Position numbers and translations under genes: made by a program
The notes under the pieces: model-generated
Databases searched by the model: none
Told to the model about the DNA's origin: nothing
What the model saw: only the letters and a program-made list of their open reading frames with translations
Virus record (IMG/VR): IMGVR_UViG_3300027836_000020
Location: 1 to 38,415 of that record
DNA length: 38,415 nucleotides
Strand: one strand, 5' to 3'
From: a virus
Shown: positions 1 through 8,302 of the stretch, in pieces
Layout: every line of letters begins with the position of its first letter
Position numbering within the stretch: position 1 is the stretch's first letter

Positions 1-1433
1 ATCTTAATAGGTAAACCACAAAGATTACCCCATATGTCAGGTCTATTGGCGGGGTATCTTTCTGTTGATTCCCAATATCCCATTTCACCTCTGGCAATGA
101 TTAATGAACCATCATCTTGAACTTCTGTTAAATTAGATGCTGTAATTGTTCCTGTATTATAAACCTTATATAAAGGATCTCCAGCAGCATCTAAAACATT
201 ATCACCGTATATAACATCTGTTTCTAAATATGTCCCTGAAGGGGTTGCAAATGGTCTTGGAGCTCTTCCTGGAATATGATAAGAAGAAGATCTTTCTCCT
301 GTATTATAAATCCATCTAATAAAGAATGCATATTGCTCATCTCTTAAAAATCCTAGTTTATTACCACCTAAATGATAGTAACTAGAATCTAATTGATTTG
401 ATACCCAATTAACTTTAATATCATTTGCTAGCGGTTGATAGTTAAAATCAAACTGACTTACAGGTCCTTGTCTAATTAACCAATCATTTACAACATACAT
501 TGCATTTGATTTTTCATAAGCAGGACTTCTTTGAGGAATTGTTTTTAAACTTACAGCAATTAATGCATCATCAATATAATCAATATTAATATCTTGTTGT
601 TGTGTACTATAAATACCTATACGTTTAGCATATATTTGACCTTGATTTCTAATAAGTAATACTAATTCATAATAATCATAATCTTTATCTAAATTAGAAA
701 CTCTAATATTTAATGATCCACCTGTACCAGAATGTGACCATAATGTTTGAATATTTGATATACCAATATAATCTGTAACTTTTTGTTCTGTTTCAACATA
801 AGCAATAAATGCTTGATATGCACCATTCTGTAACATACCACCATCTATTGATTTAGTTAAACTAACACAAGGAGTATCAACTAAAGGTGCTAATCTTATT
901 TTTTCACAATTTAAATCTGTTGTATCAGCATATACAATACACGGATCACCAGGCGCTGATGTTATAGTTTTAATCCAAGGTACTTTATCAATATTTAATG
1001 TACGTGATGGATTATTTCCATCATCCCAATATACCTGCCAAGTACAATCAAAGTTTTCTTTAGATGCACCTATTATTAAATTCTTTCTATTAAAATTTAA
1101 ACAAGGATCATTTACTATAATTTCATATTTACATAAACTATCATCAAATCTTCCTATTTCTGAATTTACATCATCAGTAGAATAGACCACCCATTGATCA
1201 CCATATCTATGTATAGCACCAATAATTGTATATGGTATAACACCACATTGTAAATTTGATGGTTCATTACCAATTATACCAAGATCACCATCAGTAGAAT
1301 TATTTGTAGCATTACGTGCATGCCACCAACTTTCTTTTGGTTCCATTGACTGCGTAATATCTTTATTCATTCCTTTTATAAATGAATTAGTATTTACAGA
1401 TGATGTTCCTGGATTATCATTTTGTTGTGCCAT
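1..1433 (-). CDS. Muzzle/tail-stabilisation-type protein, N-terminal part (runs off the left edge)
   Basis: About 477 codons are open from ATG 1433 to the window edge with no stop, so the gene is cut by the boundary. The protein begins MAQQNDNPG and soon shows the segment FIKGMNKDITQSMEPKESWW, followed by short repeated beta-strand units rich in Trp, Tyr and Asp (for example HRYGDQWVVYSTDD), which suggests a beta-propeller. In crAss-like phages a large protein of this kind follows the ring proteins and forms the distal muzzle of the short tail, comparable in role to P22 gp10. It lies 17 nt after the upstream ring-protein gene and is probably co-transcribed with it. The family call rests on motif memory and position; the C-terminal half cannot be seen. 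Confidence 0.6.
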   Translation of the reverse strand, partial: MAQQNDNPGTSSVNTNSFIKGMNKDITQSMEPKESWWHARNATNNSTDGDLGIIGNEPSNLQCGVIPYTIIGAIHRYGDQWVVYSTDDVNSEIGRFDDSLCKYEIIVNDPCLNFNRKNLIIGASKENFDCTWQVYWDDGNNPSRTLNIDKVPWIKTITSAPGDPCIVYADTTDLNCEKIRLAPLVDTPCVSLTKSIDGGMLQNGAYQAFIAYVETEQKVTDYIGISNIQTLWSHSGTGGSLNIRVSNLDKDYDYYELVLLIRNQGQIYAKRIGIYSTQQQDINIDYIDDALIAVSLKTIPQRSPAYEKSNAMYVVNDWLIRQGPVSQFDFNYQPLANDIKVNWVSNQLDSSYYHLGGNKLGFLRDEQYAFFIRWIYNTGERSSSYHIPGRAPRPFATPSGTYLETDVIYGDNVLDAAGDPLYKVYNTGTITASNLTEVQDDGSLIIARGEMGYWESTERYPANRPDIWGNLCGLPIK

Positions 1434-1450
1434 AATAATTTAATTCTTTA

Positions 1451-2392
1451 TTAATGTGTAGGATTAATAATACTACTTGATGTATTAATTCCTGTATGTA
1501 GTCTTGGATTATGAGGAGCATAACTAAGAAACATATTATAATAATTATGATATTGAGCTCTTCTATTCATTGTAAAAACTTTTTGCATTTCAGCAAAATC
1601 AGGTGTATTTACAAATGATAAAGCATTATTTCTTGCAGGTCTTAAACGTGCTTCAATTAATTGCAATTGAGGAGTTACTTGTTCTCCTTGCCAAATCATG
1701 TTTTCCAATATTCTTTGTTTTAAAGCATATTCATAATACTCATTACAAAGTGGTTGATCAAGAACTAATAAATCACCATTAGGTGATTCCATTGCCCCTT
1801 GATAACTTATATATACTCTACCACTAGGAAAATTAGTAATTAAAAAACCATCAACTATTTGTGCAATGTCTGGTGCTTGTGCAGCTAACTCAGGACAAAA
1901 ACAACTTTGTTGATTGATATCTTGAATCTTTAATTGTGACCAAGTACTATAAGTTCTATATTGAGTTGGAGAAATTCTTTGAATTATTTGATAACTACGT
2001 TCATCATTACATGTTTTAATTACACATGCATCAATACAATCTTGTCCTGTACTGCAAACAGCAACTTCTCCTGGTGCAGGTACATAAGGTACATCATTAA
2101 ATGTTTCAACATGTGTGCCTGATGGCATTGATGCATTAACTTTATATTCACCACAAAGAAATGCATAATTGATATATGCAAAATCTCTAGGTAATTGAGC
2201 TCTACCATGTTCAACATCAATTATTGTTTCTTTAGTTCTATGTATTTTTAAACCTAATTCATAATTAATTCTAGTAGCAACTTTAATTAATTGTTGTGGT
2301 TCAATCATTCCTTCTAATGAATAAGATGCAAAATCAACTGCAACATCTTCATATAATTGACTGAATGTTCTATATTTATGTGATACTCCCAT
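1451..2392 (-). CDS. Tail ring/adaptor-type protein (313 aa)
   Basis: A 313-aa protein with a helical N-terminal part (residues about 8-55) followed by HGRAQLPRDFAYINYAFLC, a pattern typical of crAss-like connector/ring proteins that sit between portal and tail. The middle is Cys-containing beta-rich sequence, and the C-terminal third is helical (YYEYALKQRILENMIWQGE) with a His/Asn/Tyr-rich tail. The ATG overlaps the stop of the upstream gene by one base (TAATG), so translation is probably coupled. Expected role: oligomeric ring of the neck/tail in the virion. The exact ring position cannot be assigned from sequence alone. Confidence 0.55.
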   Translation of the reverse strand: MGVSHKYRTFSQLYEDVAVDFASYSLEGMIEPQQLIKVATRINYELGLKIHRTKETIIDVEHGRAQLPRDFAYINYAFLCGEYKVNASMPSGTHVETFNDVPYVPAPGEVAVCSTGQDCIDACVIKTCNDERSYQIIQRISPTQYRTYSTWSQLKIQDINQQSCFCPELAAQAPDIAQIVDGFLITNFPSGRVYISYQGAMESPNGDLLVLDQPLCNEYYEYALKQRILENMIWQGEQVTPQLQLIEARLRPARNNALSFVNTPDFAEMQKVFTMNRRAQYHNYYNMFLSYAPHNPRLHTGINTSSSIINPTH

Positions 2393-3069
2393 TATCTATT
2401 TATATTTTGTTTATTATCTAAATCATCACTTGGTACTTTCATTGTATTCATCATAGTGTTTATGATTTGAGATTCAATCTCAGCAAACATAGCTTCAGGT
2501 ATATAAATTGGTTGCTTGTATCTTGGGGTACAATCATCTTTTGTATCACAATTCCATTTTGTAATATCATCATTAAATACTCCCTCAACTCTAATAGCAT
2601 CCCATTCAAGATTAGGAGAATAAACATAACCATCTATCCACCAAAAATATTTTGTTTTATTATATTTAAAAGATGTTGTTTTAGTCATTGCTGTATATAC
2701 TCCAGGATATGTAGCTTGAAGTTCTGTTGAACCATCTATTGAAGTTATAGTACGTATAAGAGGTCCCCAATAACCTTCAATCATAGAAGGTAATTTAAGT
2801 TTTGTACGTTTGATTGTACAACCACTTGTAATACCAGAACAACCGGCTTCTACTTTATCTACATCAATCATTTCAACATATGGAAGAACCTTCCATACAG
2901 AGTTGAACTTCATTAATTTGTTTAATGAATCTTGTCTTCTCATTAAAACTTGAGCATACTTTTCTATTAAACTATAAATATATCTATCTGTTACAAAAGA
3001 ATCTTGTACCTCAGCTTTTACTTGACCTCTTATTCTTGATATTGCTTCTGCTATTATTATCTGTGACAT
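2392..3069 (-). CDS. Tail ring/adaptor-type protein (225 aa)
   Basis: A 225-aa protein opening with a helical region (EAISRIRGQVKAEVQDSF, then a YIYSLIEKYAQVLMRRQDS helix), followed by a beta-rich middle with Cys pairs and many aromatics (KYFWWIDGYVY) and a final helix (EAMFAEIESQIINTMMNTM). This helix-beta-helix layout and its place directly before another ring-type gene match the crAss-like neck/tail ring proteins. It is coupled to the next gene by a TAATG overlap and preceded at 5 nt by the 188-aa gene. Virion location is inferred; no enzymatic motif is visible. Confidence 0.5.
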   Translation of the reverse strand: MSQIIIAEAISRIRGQVKAEVQDSFVTDRYIYSLIEKYAQVLMRRQDSLNKLMKFNSVWKVLPYVEMIDVDKVEAGCSGITSGCTIKRTKLKLPSMIEGYWGPLIRTITSIDGSTELQATYPGVYTAMTKTTSFKYNKTKYFWWIDGYVYSPNLEWDAIRVEGVFNDDITKWNCDTKDDCTPRYKQPIYIPEAMFAEIESQIINTMMNTMKVPSDDLDNKQNINR

Positions 3070-3074
3070 CTTGT

Positions 3075-3641
3075 TTATGTTTCAAATTCATTATAAAACT
3101 CTAATTCTTTTTTGGTTTCTTCACTATTAGCATCATATAAATGAGCTACTCTATATTTGTTTTTCATTACAACATATTTGGTCCAATCTACCGGGTAAGT
3201 TTTAGCTACTGACCTTTTAAAATCCCTACATGCTACAAACCGCCATAACTCTCTATTTTTAAATCTATATTTTGTTGACCAGTTAGTATAAAATATTTTA
3301 CCCAAATTACCATCAGTTTCCCAATTTTTATTTTGTAATACTTTACCATATTGTTGAGACAATGCATAATTTGTATTTACCGTTTTAGATGAAGAACATG
3401 TTCCAATAAATAAATATCCTAATGAATCAGGTAACTCTACACCATCTCTATTTTTAATTACTGCCTGCCATAAATTTATATTATAAAGCTTTATTATTTT
3501 TTTTAATTTATCATTATCAATATTAGAATACAAAGGTTTTTTTTCTTTAAACTCTTTTATTGTCTCTTCATTTAATATACCCAATCTTTTCTCTCTGTAT
3601 CTTGGTGCTTTTAAATCTGGTTTTTTAAAATTATTTATCAT
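3075..3641 (-). CDS. Conserved late protein of unknown function (188 aa)
   Basis: I recognise the sequence style as one seen next to tail genes in crAss-like phages but cannot assign a function. The first 35 residues (KKPDLKAPRYREKRLGILNE) resemble the N-terminus of the neighbouring metallophosphoesterase, suggesting a shared docking or DNA-binding-like module. The remainder is basic and aromatic-rich, with VACRDFKRSVAKTYPVDWTK near residues 135-155 and a hydrophobic core around LGYLFIGTC (residues 74-82). It is the first gene after the terminator at 3663-3698 and leads the operon into the ring proteins. No catalytic motif is evident. Confidence 0.6.
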   Translation of the reverse strand: MINNFKKPDLKAPRYREKRLGILNEETIKEFKEKKPLYSNIDNDKLKKIIKLYNINLWQAVIKNRDGVELPDSLGYLFIGTCSSSKTVNTNYALSQQYGKVLQNKNWETDGNLGKIFYTNWSTKYRFKNRELWRFVACRDFKRSVAKTYPVDWTKYVVMKNKYRVAHLYDANSEETKKELEFYNEFET

Positions 3642-3662
3642 ATAGTTACATTTATAATTTAC

Positions 3663-3698
3663 AAAAAAAAGACCACTTAATGAAATTAAGTTGCCTCT
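3663..3698 (-). terminator. Intrinsic terminator after the metallophosphoesterase gene
   Basis: Read on the minus strand, a stem ACTTAAT/ATTAAGT with a 3-nt loop, extended by an outer AGA/TCT after a small internal loop, is followed directly by a run of eight T. It begins next to the stop codon at 3699. The stem is AT-rich, so strength is probably moderate. Confidence 0.65.
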
Positions 3699-4901
3699 TT
3701 ATATTGATTGATAGGTTAATTCACAAATATTTCCTAAAATTGAGTCTTGTAATTCTAATTTTCCAGATCTTCTGTTACCAATATATTTATTACTGTAATG
3801 ATAGTAATCTGTTTTACCTAAACTAGGAAGTGTCTTTTCAATAAAACCTGCTGTCTCATTAGATGTCATATATTCTACTTTTCTGTCAGTATGTATATGA
3901 CCTTTATATAAAGTTCTGTTTATTGTATCACCCCATTGCTTAGGATATTCTGATGCATATATTAAAGGATTATTTTTACTTGTTTTATCTCCGTGTTCAA
4001 ATGCATTAAAGTTATTACCCCATACATGTACTTTTCTTTCTTCATACTTTATATCCCAGACTATATCTCCTTCATTATAAATAGATTTAGATAAAGCATG
4101 TACTAAATGGTAAGAAGATAATCTATCATGATTACCCGGTACATATACTACTATAAGTTTTTCACAGTATTGTTTTATATAACCTATAGCCCAATGCATT
4201 GCATCAAAAGCTTGCATATAAGCATCTGTTGCAGACATACAATTATCAAGAGGAGTTCCACTTGTTGTTGTACCAGCAAAAGTATCCATATTGATTAAGT
4301 CACCACCTACCACAAAGTATAATACTTTAATGTTATGTGATGCTACACCTCTTGTCAATAAATTTTTTATTGTATTTTCAAAATCTTTATCAACAGTTTC
4401 ATTTCCTTGTTTTCCAAAATGAATATCTTGTAAAGATATTATTCCACATACATCTTCTTTACTAGAGTCATGGGCTTTATTTATAGTAGTGGTTTTGTAA
4501 AGCTTTGGTTGCCAATTGTTTAAAAGATTAATTAATAAATCTTCTTTAGTATTTTCTTTAATTTTAGTTATTAAAGCTGAAACTCTCCAATGGTCTCCCA
4601 TTTGTTTATTCCAATATTGTGATAACTTCCAAACTTTTGTATCAATTTTTAAAAGTTTAATTATCTCTTCTGGTGTTTTTGGTTCATAAGTAAAAGAACC
4701 TGAAATTGTTGATTGACCTTTTTCTAAATCTACAGACTCAGTTATTTTAGAATCTTTTTTATGTACTGCTTTAAATTTATTTAGAACTTGTCCTTTAACT
4801 TTAATATATTCTTCTTCTGATATTCCTAATCTTGATGCACAATAAAGAGGTGATTTTTTCCATTTTAATGACTCAAGTATTTTATTTTTTAAATAACTCA
4901 T
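3699..4901 (-). CDS. Calcineurin-like metallophosphoesterase with N-terminal helical domain (400 aa)
   Basis: The five signature blocks of the calcineurin-like phosphoesterase fold appear in order: D159-x-H161 (LQDIHFG), GGD199-201, GNHD256-259, H303 (FEHGD) and GHIH334-337. These bind two metal ions in the family. Residues 1-150 are a separate, mainly helical, basic region beginning with a possible helix-turn-helix (LYCASRLGISEEEYIKVKG). Family members act on phosphodiesters or phosphoproteins; the substrate here is unknown, and a nuclease-like role on DNA or RNA is one possibility. The gene is set apart by terminators on both sides (4964-4994 upstream, 3663-3698 downstream), so it is probably its own transcription unit inside the late module. 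Confidence 0.85.
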   Translation of the reverse strand: MSYLKNKILESLKWKKSPLYCASRLGISEEEYIKVKGQVLNKFKAVHKKDSKITESVDLEKGQSTISGSFTYEPKTPEEIIKLLKIDTKVWKLSQYWNKQMGDHWRVSALITKIKENTKEDLLINLLNNWQPKLYKTTTINKAHDSSKEDVCGIISLQDIHFGKQGNETVDKDFENTIKNLLTRGVASHNIKVLYFVVGGDLINMDTFAGTTTSGTPLDNCMSATDAYMQAFDAMHWAIGYIKQYCEKLIVVYVPGNHDRLSSYHLVHALSKSIYNEGDIVWDIKYEERKVHVWGNNFNAFEHGDKTSKNNPLIYASEYPKQWGDTINRTLYKGHIHTDRKVEYMTSNETAGFIEKTLPSLGKTDYYHYSNKYIGNRRSGKLELQDSILGNICELTYQSI

Positions 4902-4963
4902 AGAATCTTTTTTAAAATTAATATGTAAATATAAAATTTTTTTTGTAAAATTAAGGTTTTCTT

Positions 4964-4994
4964 AAAAAAAAGAGGCTGAGTTACCCCAGCCTCT
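4964..4994 (-). terminator. Strong intrinsic terminator after the Cys-rich fibre-region gene
   Basis: On the minus strand an 8-bp stem AGAGGCTG/CAGCCTCT with a 9-nt loop (GGGGTAACT) is followed by a run of T. It lies about 50 nt past the stop of the 186-aa gene and before the metallophosphoesterase leader. Confidence 0.85.
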
Positions 4995-5046
4995 CAACTC
5001 CTGTGACAGAAAACCAACAAACTATCACTCTTGTTGTTTTTTTATA

Positions 5047-5607
5047 TTATAATGCTGTTGTAGAAAATAATATTTCTATTGGTTTACATGATCCTGAATT
5101 ACCAACACTTACTACTTTTACTTTATATGCTGTACTAGCTAAAAGATTTGTTATTGTATAATTAAATATAGTTGGTACAATTGGCACTGGATTAGCTAAA
5201 ACCCATGAGCCAGGAGCAATTTGTGTATTATAATAAATATTAACACCTGTGCTTCCACTCCAAGTTCCATTCCATAATACTGATGCTGTACCACTTGTAA
5301 TAACACCTGCGTATACATTAAATGGATCATGTTGTATATCATTAGATGTACAAGCACCTAAGCCGTTAGATAGTATCATAGCAAATTTTTGTATAATAGA
5401 ATCAAGTCTTTCACCTTTGGTTATTTGTAATAAAGTTCCAGGAGCACCTATTTGAAAAGATGTTCCACAATAACTAACACATTCTGCACATTGTACATCA
5501 TCACATCTTTCACTACCAACACTGCAGTCAGTATATGTACAAGGATTAGTTAATGCTGTATCAGCACAACCACATTCACCACTACAATTTGAACAATTAC
5601 ATCCCAT
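5047..5607 (-). CDS. Cys-rich virion-type protein with fibronectin-like C-terminus (186 aa)
   Basis: The first 50 residues are packed with cysteines (MGCNCSNCSGECGCAD, then several further Cys), like a small metal-binding or disulfide knot. Residues about 60-85 form a helix (QITKGERLDSIIQKFAMIL). Residues 95-186 look like one fibronectin type III-like beta sandwich (WNGTWSGSTGVNIYYNT ... NYTITNLLASTAYKVKVVS). It is the last gene before a strong terminator and sits 18 nt after the 744-aa vWA protein, with which it shares the Cys-rich style and FN3-like domain. Most likely part of the tail appendage; receptor or carbohydrate binding is inference. Confidence 0.55.
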   Translation of the reverse strand: MGCNCSNCSGECGCADTALTNPCTYTDCSVGSERCDDVQCAECVSYCGTSFQIGAPGTLLQITKGERLDSIIQKFAMILSNGLGACTSNDIQHDPFNVYAGVITSGTASVLWNGTWSGSTGVNIYYNTQIAPGSWVLANPVPIVPTIFNYTITNLLASTAYKVKVVSVGNSGSCKPIEILFSTTAL

Positions 5608-5625
5608 TTTTATATTTTATTTTAA

Positions 5626-7860
5626 TTATAATGTTGAACAACTACTAGTAATTAATGAATTTACTGCTGCTGTTGTATACTCTACATCCCAGTTACCACC
5701 AGTTGCTGTAGCAAATGATCTCCAAGGATAGATTGTTGGACCTCCTACTGGAGTATAAGTTGCACTTGTTCCTGCACCTAATACAAAACATTTAATACCT
5801 GCTAATAAACAAGTTTGAGCTAATGAGTTTAATCTTGCTACATCTGTATTATTGAAATTATCATCATTTCCACTTGATAATGACTCAGTATAAATTATTA
5901 CATATTTAGCAACTCCACTTCTAAATGCTCCAGCAAAGTCATTTGATTCAACAACAAAACCAATAGCCATATCAGTAGGTTGAGGAGTATTAACACCACT
6001 TCCAATTGGCCAAAATGTAGGAGCAGCACCTGTATCAATTTTATTTAATTGAGTTGTAAATGATGTTGAATTATTTGTAGCCATCATTTCTACAGCTGTA
6101 ATAAATTGCCATGTACTACCAATACCTGTATTTACAACTTTTTGAGCAGTTGGTAAAGCTACATAATCTACTGAAGTAGAGTAAGATGCTGTAGAACTAG
6201 CCCATTCATCTGCTAAAACTAAACCTAATCTATAATCATTACTTCCAGCTTCTGTTTGTATTGTACTTATAGTAGATGCAATACCTAGTTTAATAGTATC
6301 AATAGTTGGACTCATTCTAGATGTATAGTCTAATACAAATACTACATCTAATCCATCAACACATGGAGCTGAAGCAGTGTTTGTTGTAAATGTTACATTA
6401 TTAATTGTACAAACTTTTGTTTGACCACCTACTTGAATTGTTACTCTAGTTATATATAATGTACTTGGAATTAATCCTGTAAAGGCATGTGTTACTGTAA
6501 CACCTGGTGAATTTTGTGTATATGTATCTACAATAATATTTGTTGTAGAATTAATAATATCTATAATATAAACTGGTGTTAGACCTAAAGCATTTGTAAA
6601 TGTAACAGTAGCTCCTGTTGATGTAATTAAACTCATAACGGGTGATGGACAAGGAATAACCCCCGCAATTGATTTTACTATTGTATCATTACATGTATTT
6701 TCACCATCTGTAACACAAAATGCTACAGAAGTAGTTAATGGAGCATAAGTATTTAAAGTTGATAATCCTATAGTAACACCTCCTGCAGAATTTTGTAAAG
6801 CTGCAACACTCACTGTATTAGTAATTGTAACATTGTTACTATCTGTAATAGTAACAATTGTACTACCTGCGCAATCATTATATATTGCTGGTATAACACA
6901 ACCATTTCCATTTGTATTTTGAAAATTAAAATTAAGAGCTCCTATTGTACCTGTACCAGTTAATACATTTGTTACACTATAACCAAAAGATATACCATCA
7001 CATCCTGAAGGACAACAAGTAGTTTGAATATTTGAAATAGCAGTATACATATCACATAACACAGCCCATATATTTTGTGTGCTTTGTGCTAAATTAATTG
7101 GACTATTATTCCATCCGGTTATTGAACCATATGATACTGCTGAATTAGATAATGAAGGTGTAGTTGATAATATGCAAGAACCTTGGCTAATAGCTAAATT
7201 GATTGCGGAAGGTAAACCTACTGCTGTTTCTAATGCACAAAATCTTACTTCTAAAGCAAGTAATAAAACAGATACATCTGTTAATACTCCTACATTAATA
7301 ATACATGTAGGAACTACTTTTTTCTCAACAACATTTCCACTACATGGTAAAACACATCCTTCTAAAACTGTTATTCTAGTATTATAATTACTTAATGTTG
7401 TATTAATATAAACTATTGAGGTAAGTATATCACAAACTTTATTGGCAATAAGAGTTGTAAATAAATCTAAACGTAATTCTGTTACTGGATTTCCTGATGG
7501 ATCATTATAAACTAAACATGCAGGCAAAGTCATTATAGGTAATGTAAAGCCCGGTCTATTTGTATTTGTATTTAATTCACATATTGCAATAACCATTTGT
7601 TGTAAAACAGGAACTAACGTAGTAGGTGTAGTACCAGGAATATTAAGACATGATAAATCTAAACCTGCTAAACTTGGATTAGAAGTAACCCCCTCTGTAA
7701 TTAAGTCACATACTAAAGTAGCTAATTTAGCTGTTACATCACTAATTGTATCTCCATTACAAAGATTTATACAACTAATATCAGGACCTTGCCAAATAAC
7801 GCAGTTAGATGAAATACTATCACAGCCATTTGTTGTATTACTTGAATTTGTTGGTATCAT
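5626..7860 (-). CDS. Large appendage protein with FN3-like and von Willebrand factor A domains (744 aa)
   Basis: Residues 1-300 contain Cys-bearing repeats of one type (ISCINLCNGDTISDVTAKLA; LDLSCLNIPG; further Cys-flanked helices), a style seen in crAss-like tail fibres. Residues about 404-495 look like a fibronectin type III unit (LIPSTLYITRVTIQVGGQTK). Residues 503-744 form a vWA-like domain: DVVFVLDYTSRMS carries the first metal-site motif in altered form (D511, T513, Arg at 515 where Ser is usual), PTDMAIGF supplies a Thr-containing second segment, and KYVIIYTES matches a later core strand. vWA domains usually mediate adhesion. Role in host attachment is inferred from the domains and from the fibre-gene neighbourhood. 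The leader carries the recurring late motif at 7898-7924. Confidence 0.65.
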   Translation of the reverse strand: MIPTNSSNTTNGCDSISSNCVIWQGPDISCINLCNGDTISDVTAKLATLVCDLITEGVTSNPSLAGLDLSCLNIPGTTPTTLVPVLQQMVIAICELNTNTNRPGFTLPIMTLPACLVYNDPSGNPVTELRLDLFTTLIANKVCDILTSIVYINTTLSNYNTRITVLEGCVLPCSGNVVEKKVVPTCIINVGVLTDVSVLLLALEVRFCALETAVGLPSAINLAISQGSCILSTTPSLSNSAVSYGSITGWNNSPINLAQSTQNIWAVLCDMYTAISNIQTTCCPSGCDGISFGYSVTNVLTGTGTIGALNFNFQNTNGNGCVIPAIYNDCAGSTIVTITDSNNVTITNTVSVAALQNSAGGVTIGLSTLNTYAPLTTSVAFCVTDGENTCNDTIVKSIAGVIPCPSPVMSLITSTGATVTFTNALGLTPVYIIDIINSTTNIIVDTYTQNSPGVTVTHAFTGLIPSTLYITRVTIQVGGQTKVCTINNVTFTTNTASAPCVDGLDVVFVLDYTSRMSPTIDTIKLGIASTISTIQTEAGSNDYRLGLVLADEWASSTASYSTSVDYVALPTAQKVVNTGIGSTWQFITAVEMMATNNSTSFTTQLNKIDTGAAPTFWPIGSGVNTPQPTDMAIGFVVESNDFAGAFRSGVAKYVIIYTESLSSGNDDNFNNTDVARLNSLAQTCLLAGIKCFVLGAGTSATYTPVGGPTIYPWRSFATATGGNWDVEYTTAAVNSLITSSCSTL

Positions 7861-7897
7861 AAATATTTTTTATTATAATGTAATATTCTATTGCAAT

Positions 7898-7924
7898 CTA
7901 TACAATTATAATATACAAAAAATT
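7898..7924 (-). promoter_or_regulatory. Candidate late promoter motif upstream of the vWA gene
   Basis: Minus-strand AATTTTTTGTATATTATAA followed by TTGTATAG, 38-64 nt before the ATG at 7860. Closely similar elements precede the genes starting at 14068 and 15660, with weaker matches before those at 21170 and 33469. Function as a promoter is inferred from recurrence and position only. Confidence 0.35.
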
Positions 7925-7988
7925 TTATAACCAAACAAGAAAAGTTCAGTTATAAAATTTTTTATAAAAATATTATTATGTAAAAATA

Positions 7989-8246
7989 TTATCCTAATGG
8001 ATTTTCAGAAGGATCTTCTATTGGTGAAATTGAACCATCAATTAAATTGACATTAACTTTACCATACTTTTCTTCTAATATTTTTGCAACTGCATCAAAT
8101 TCTACTTTAACTTTAGAATATTCAGCAAACATTGCTTGTTTAGCTAATTCAGCATTACCTAAATTTAAAGTAATATTATTAAGTTTTTGTTGAACTTCAA
8201 CTAAACCCTCTAATTCTTCTTTTGTAAGTTTAACAGTCTCTCCCAT
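7989..8246 (-). CDS. Small coiled-coil protein in the fibre cluster (85 aa)
   Basis: A mostly helical protein: residues 5-60 have heptad-like spacing (LTKEELEGLVEVQQKLNNIT ... KVEFDAVAKILEEKYG), followed by KVNVNLIDGSISPIEDP, a Gly/Pro turn and a short acidic end. Small proteins with a long coiled coil ending in a YGxxNVNLxxG-like segment are common beside virion genes in phages of this kind, but their job is not known to me. It could be a fibre chaperone or minor virion component. It sits between the type IX secretion substrate and the vWA protein, with a 56-nt leader containing TATATTTG, which fits the Bacteroidota -7 consensus TAnnTTTG. Confidence 0.6.
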   Translation of the reverse strand: MGETVKLTKEELEGLVEVQQKLNNITLNLGNAELAKQAMFAEYSKVKVEFDAVAKILEEKYGKVNVNLIDGSISPIEDPSENPLG

Positions 8247-8302
8247 TTTTATTGGTTTTTAAATTGATTTACAAATATATAAATAATTTATTTACATACT
8301 CT

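Noticed and set aside
2020-2220. Minus-strand 66-codon frame, Met/His-rich, inside the 313-aa ring-protein gene
   Set aside because: Out-of-frame shadow; composition is the product of frame-shifted AT-rich codons.
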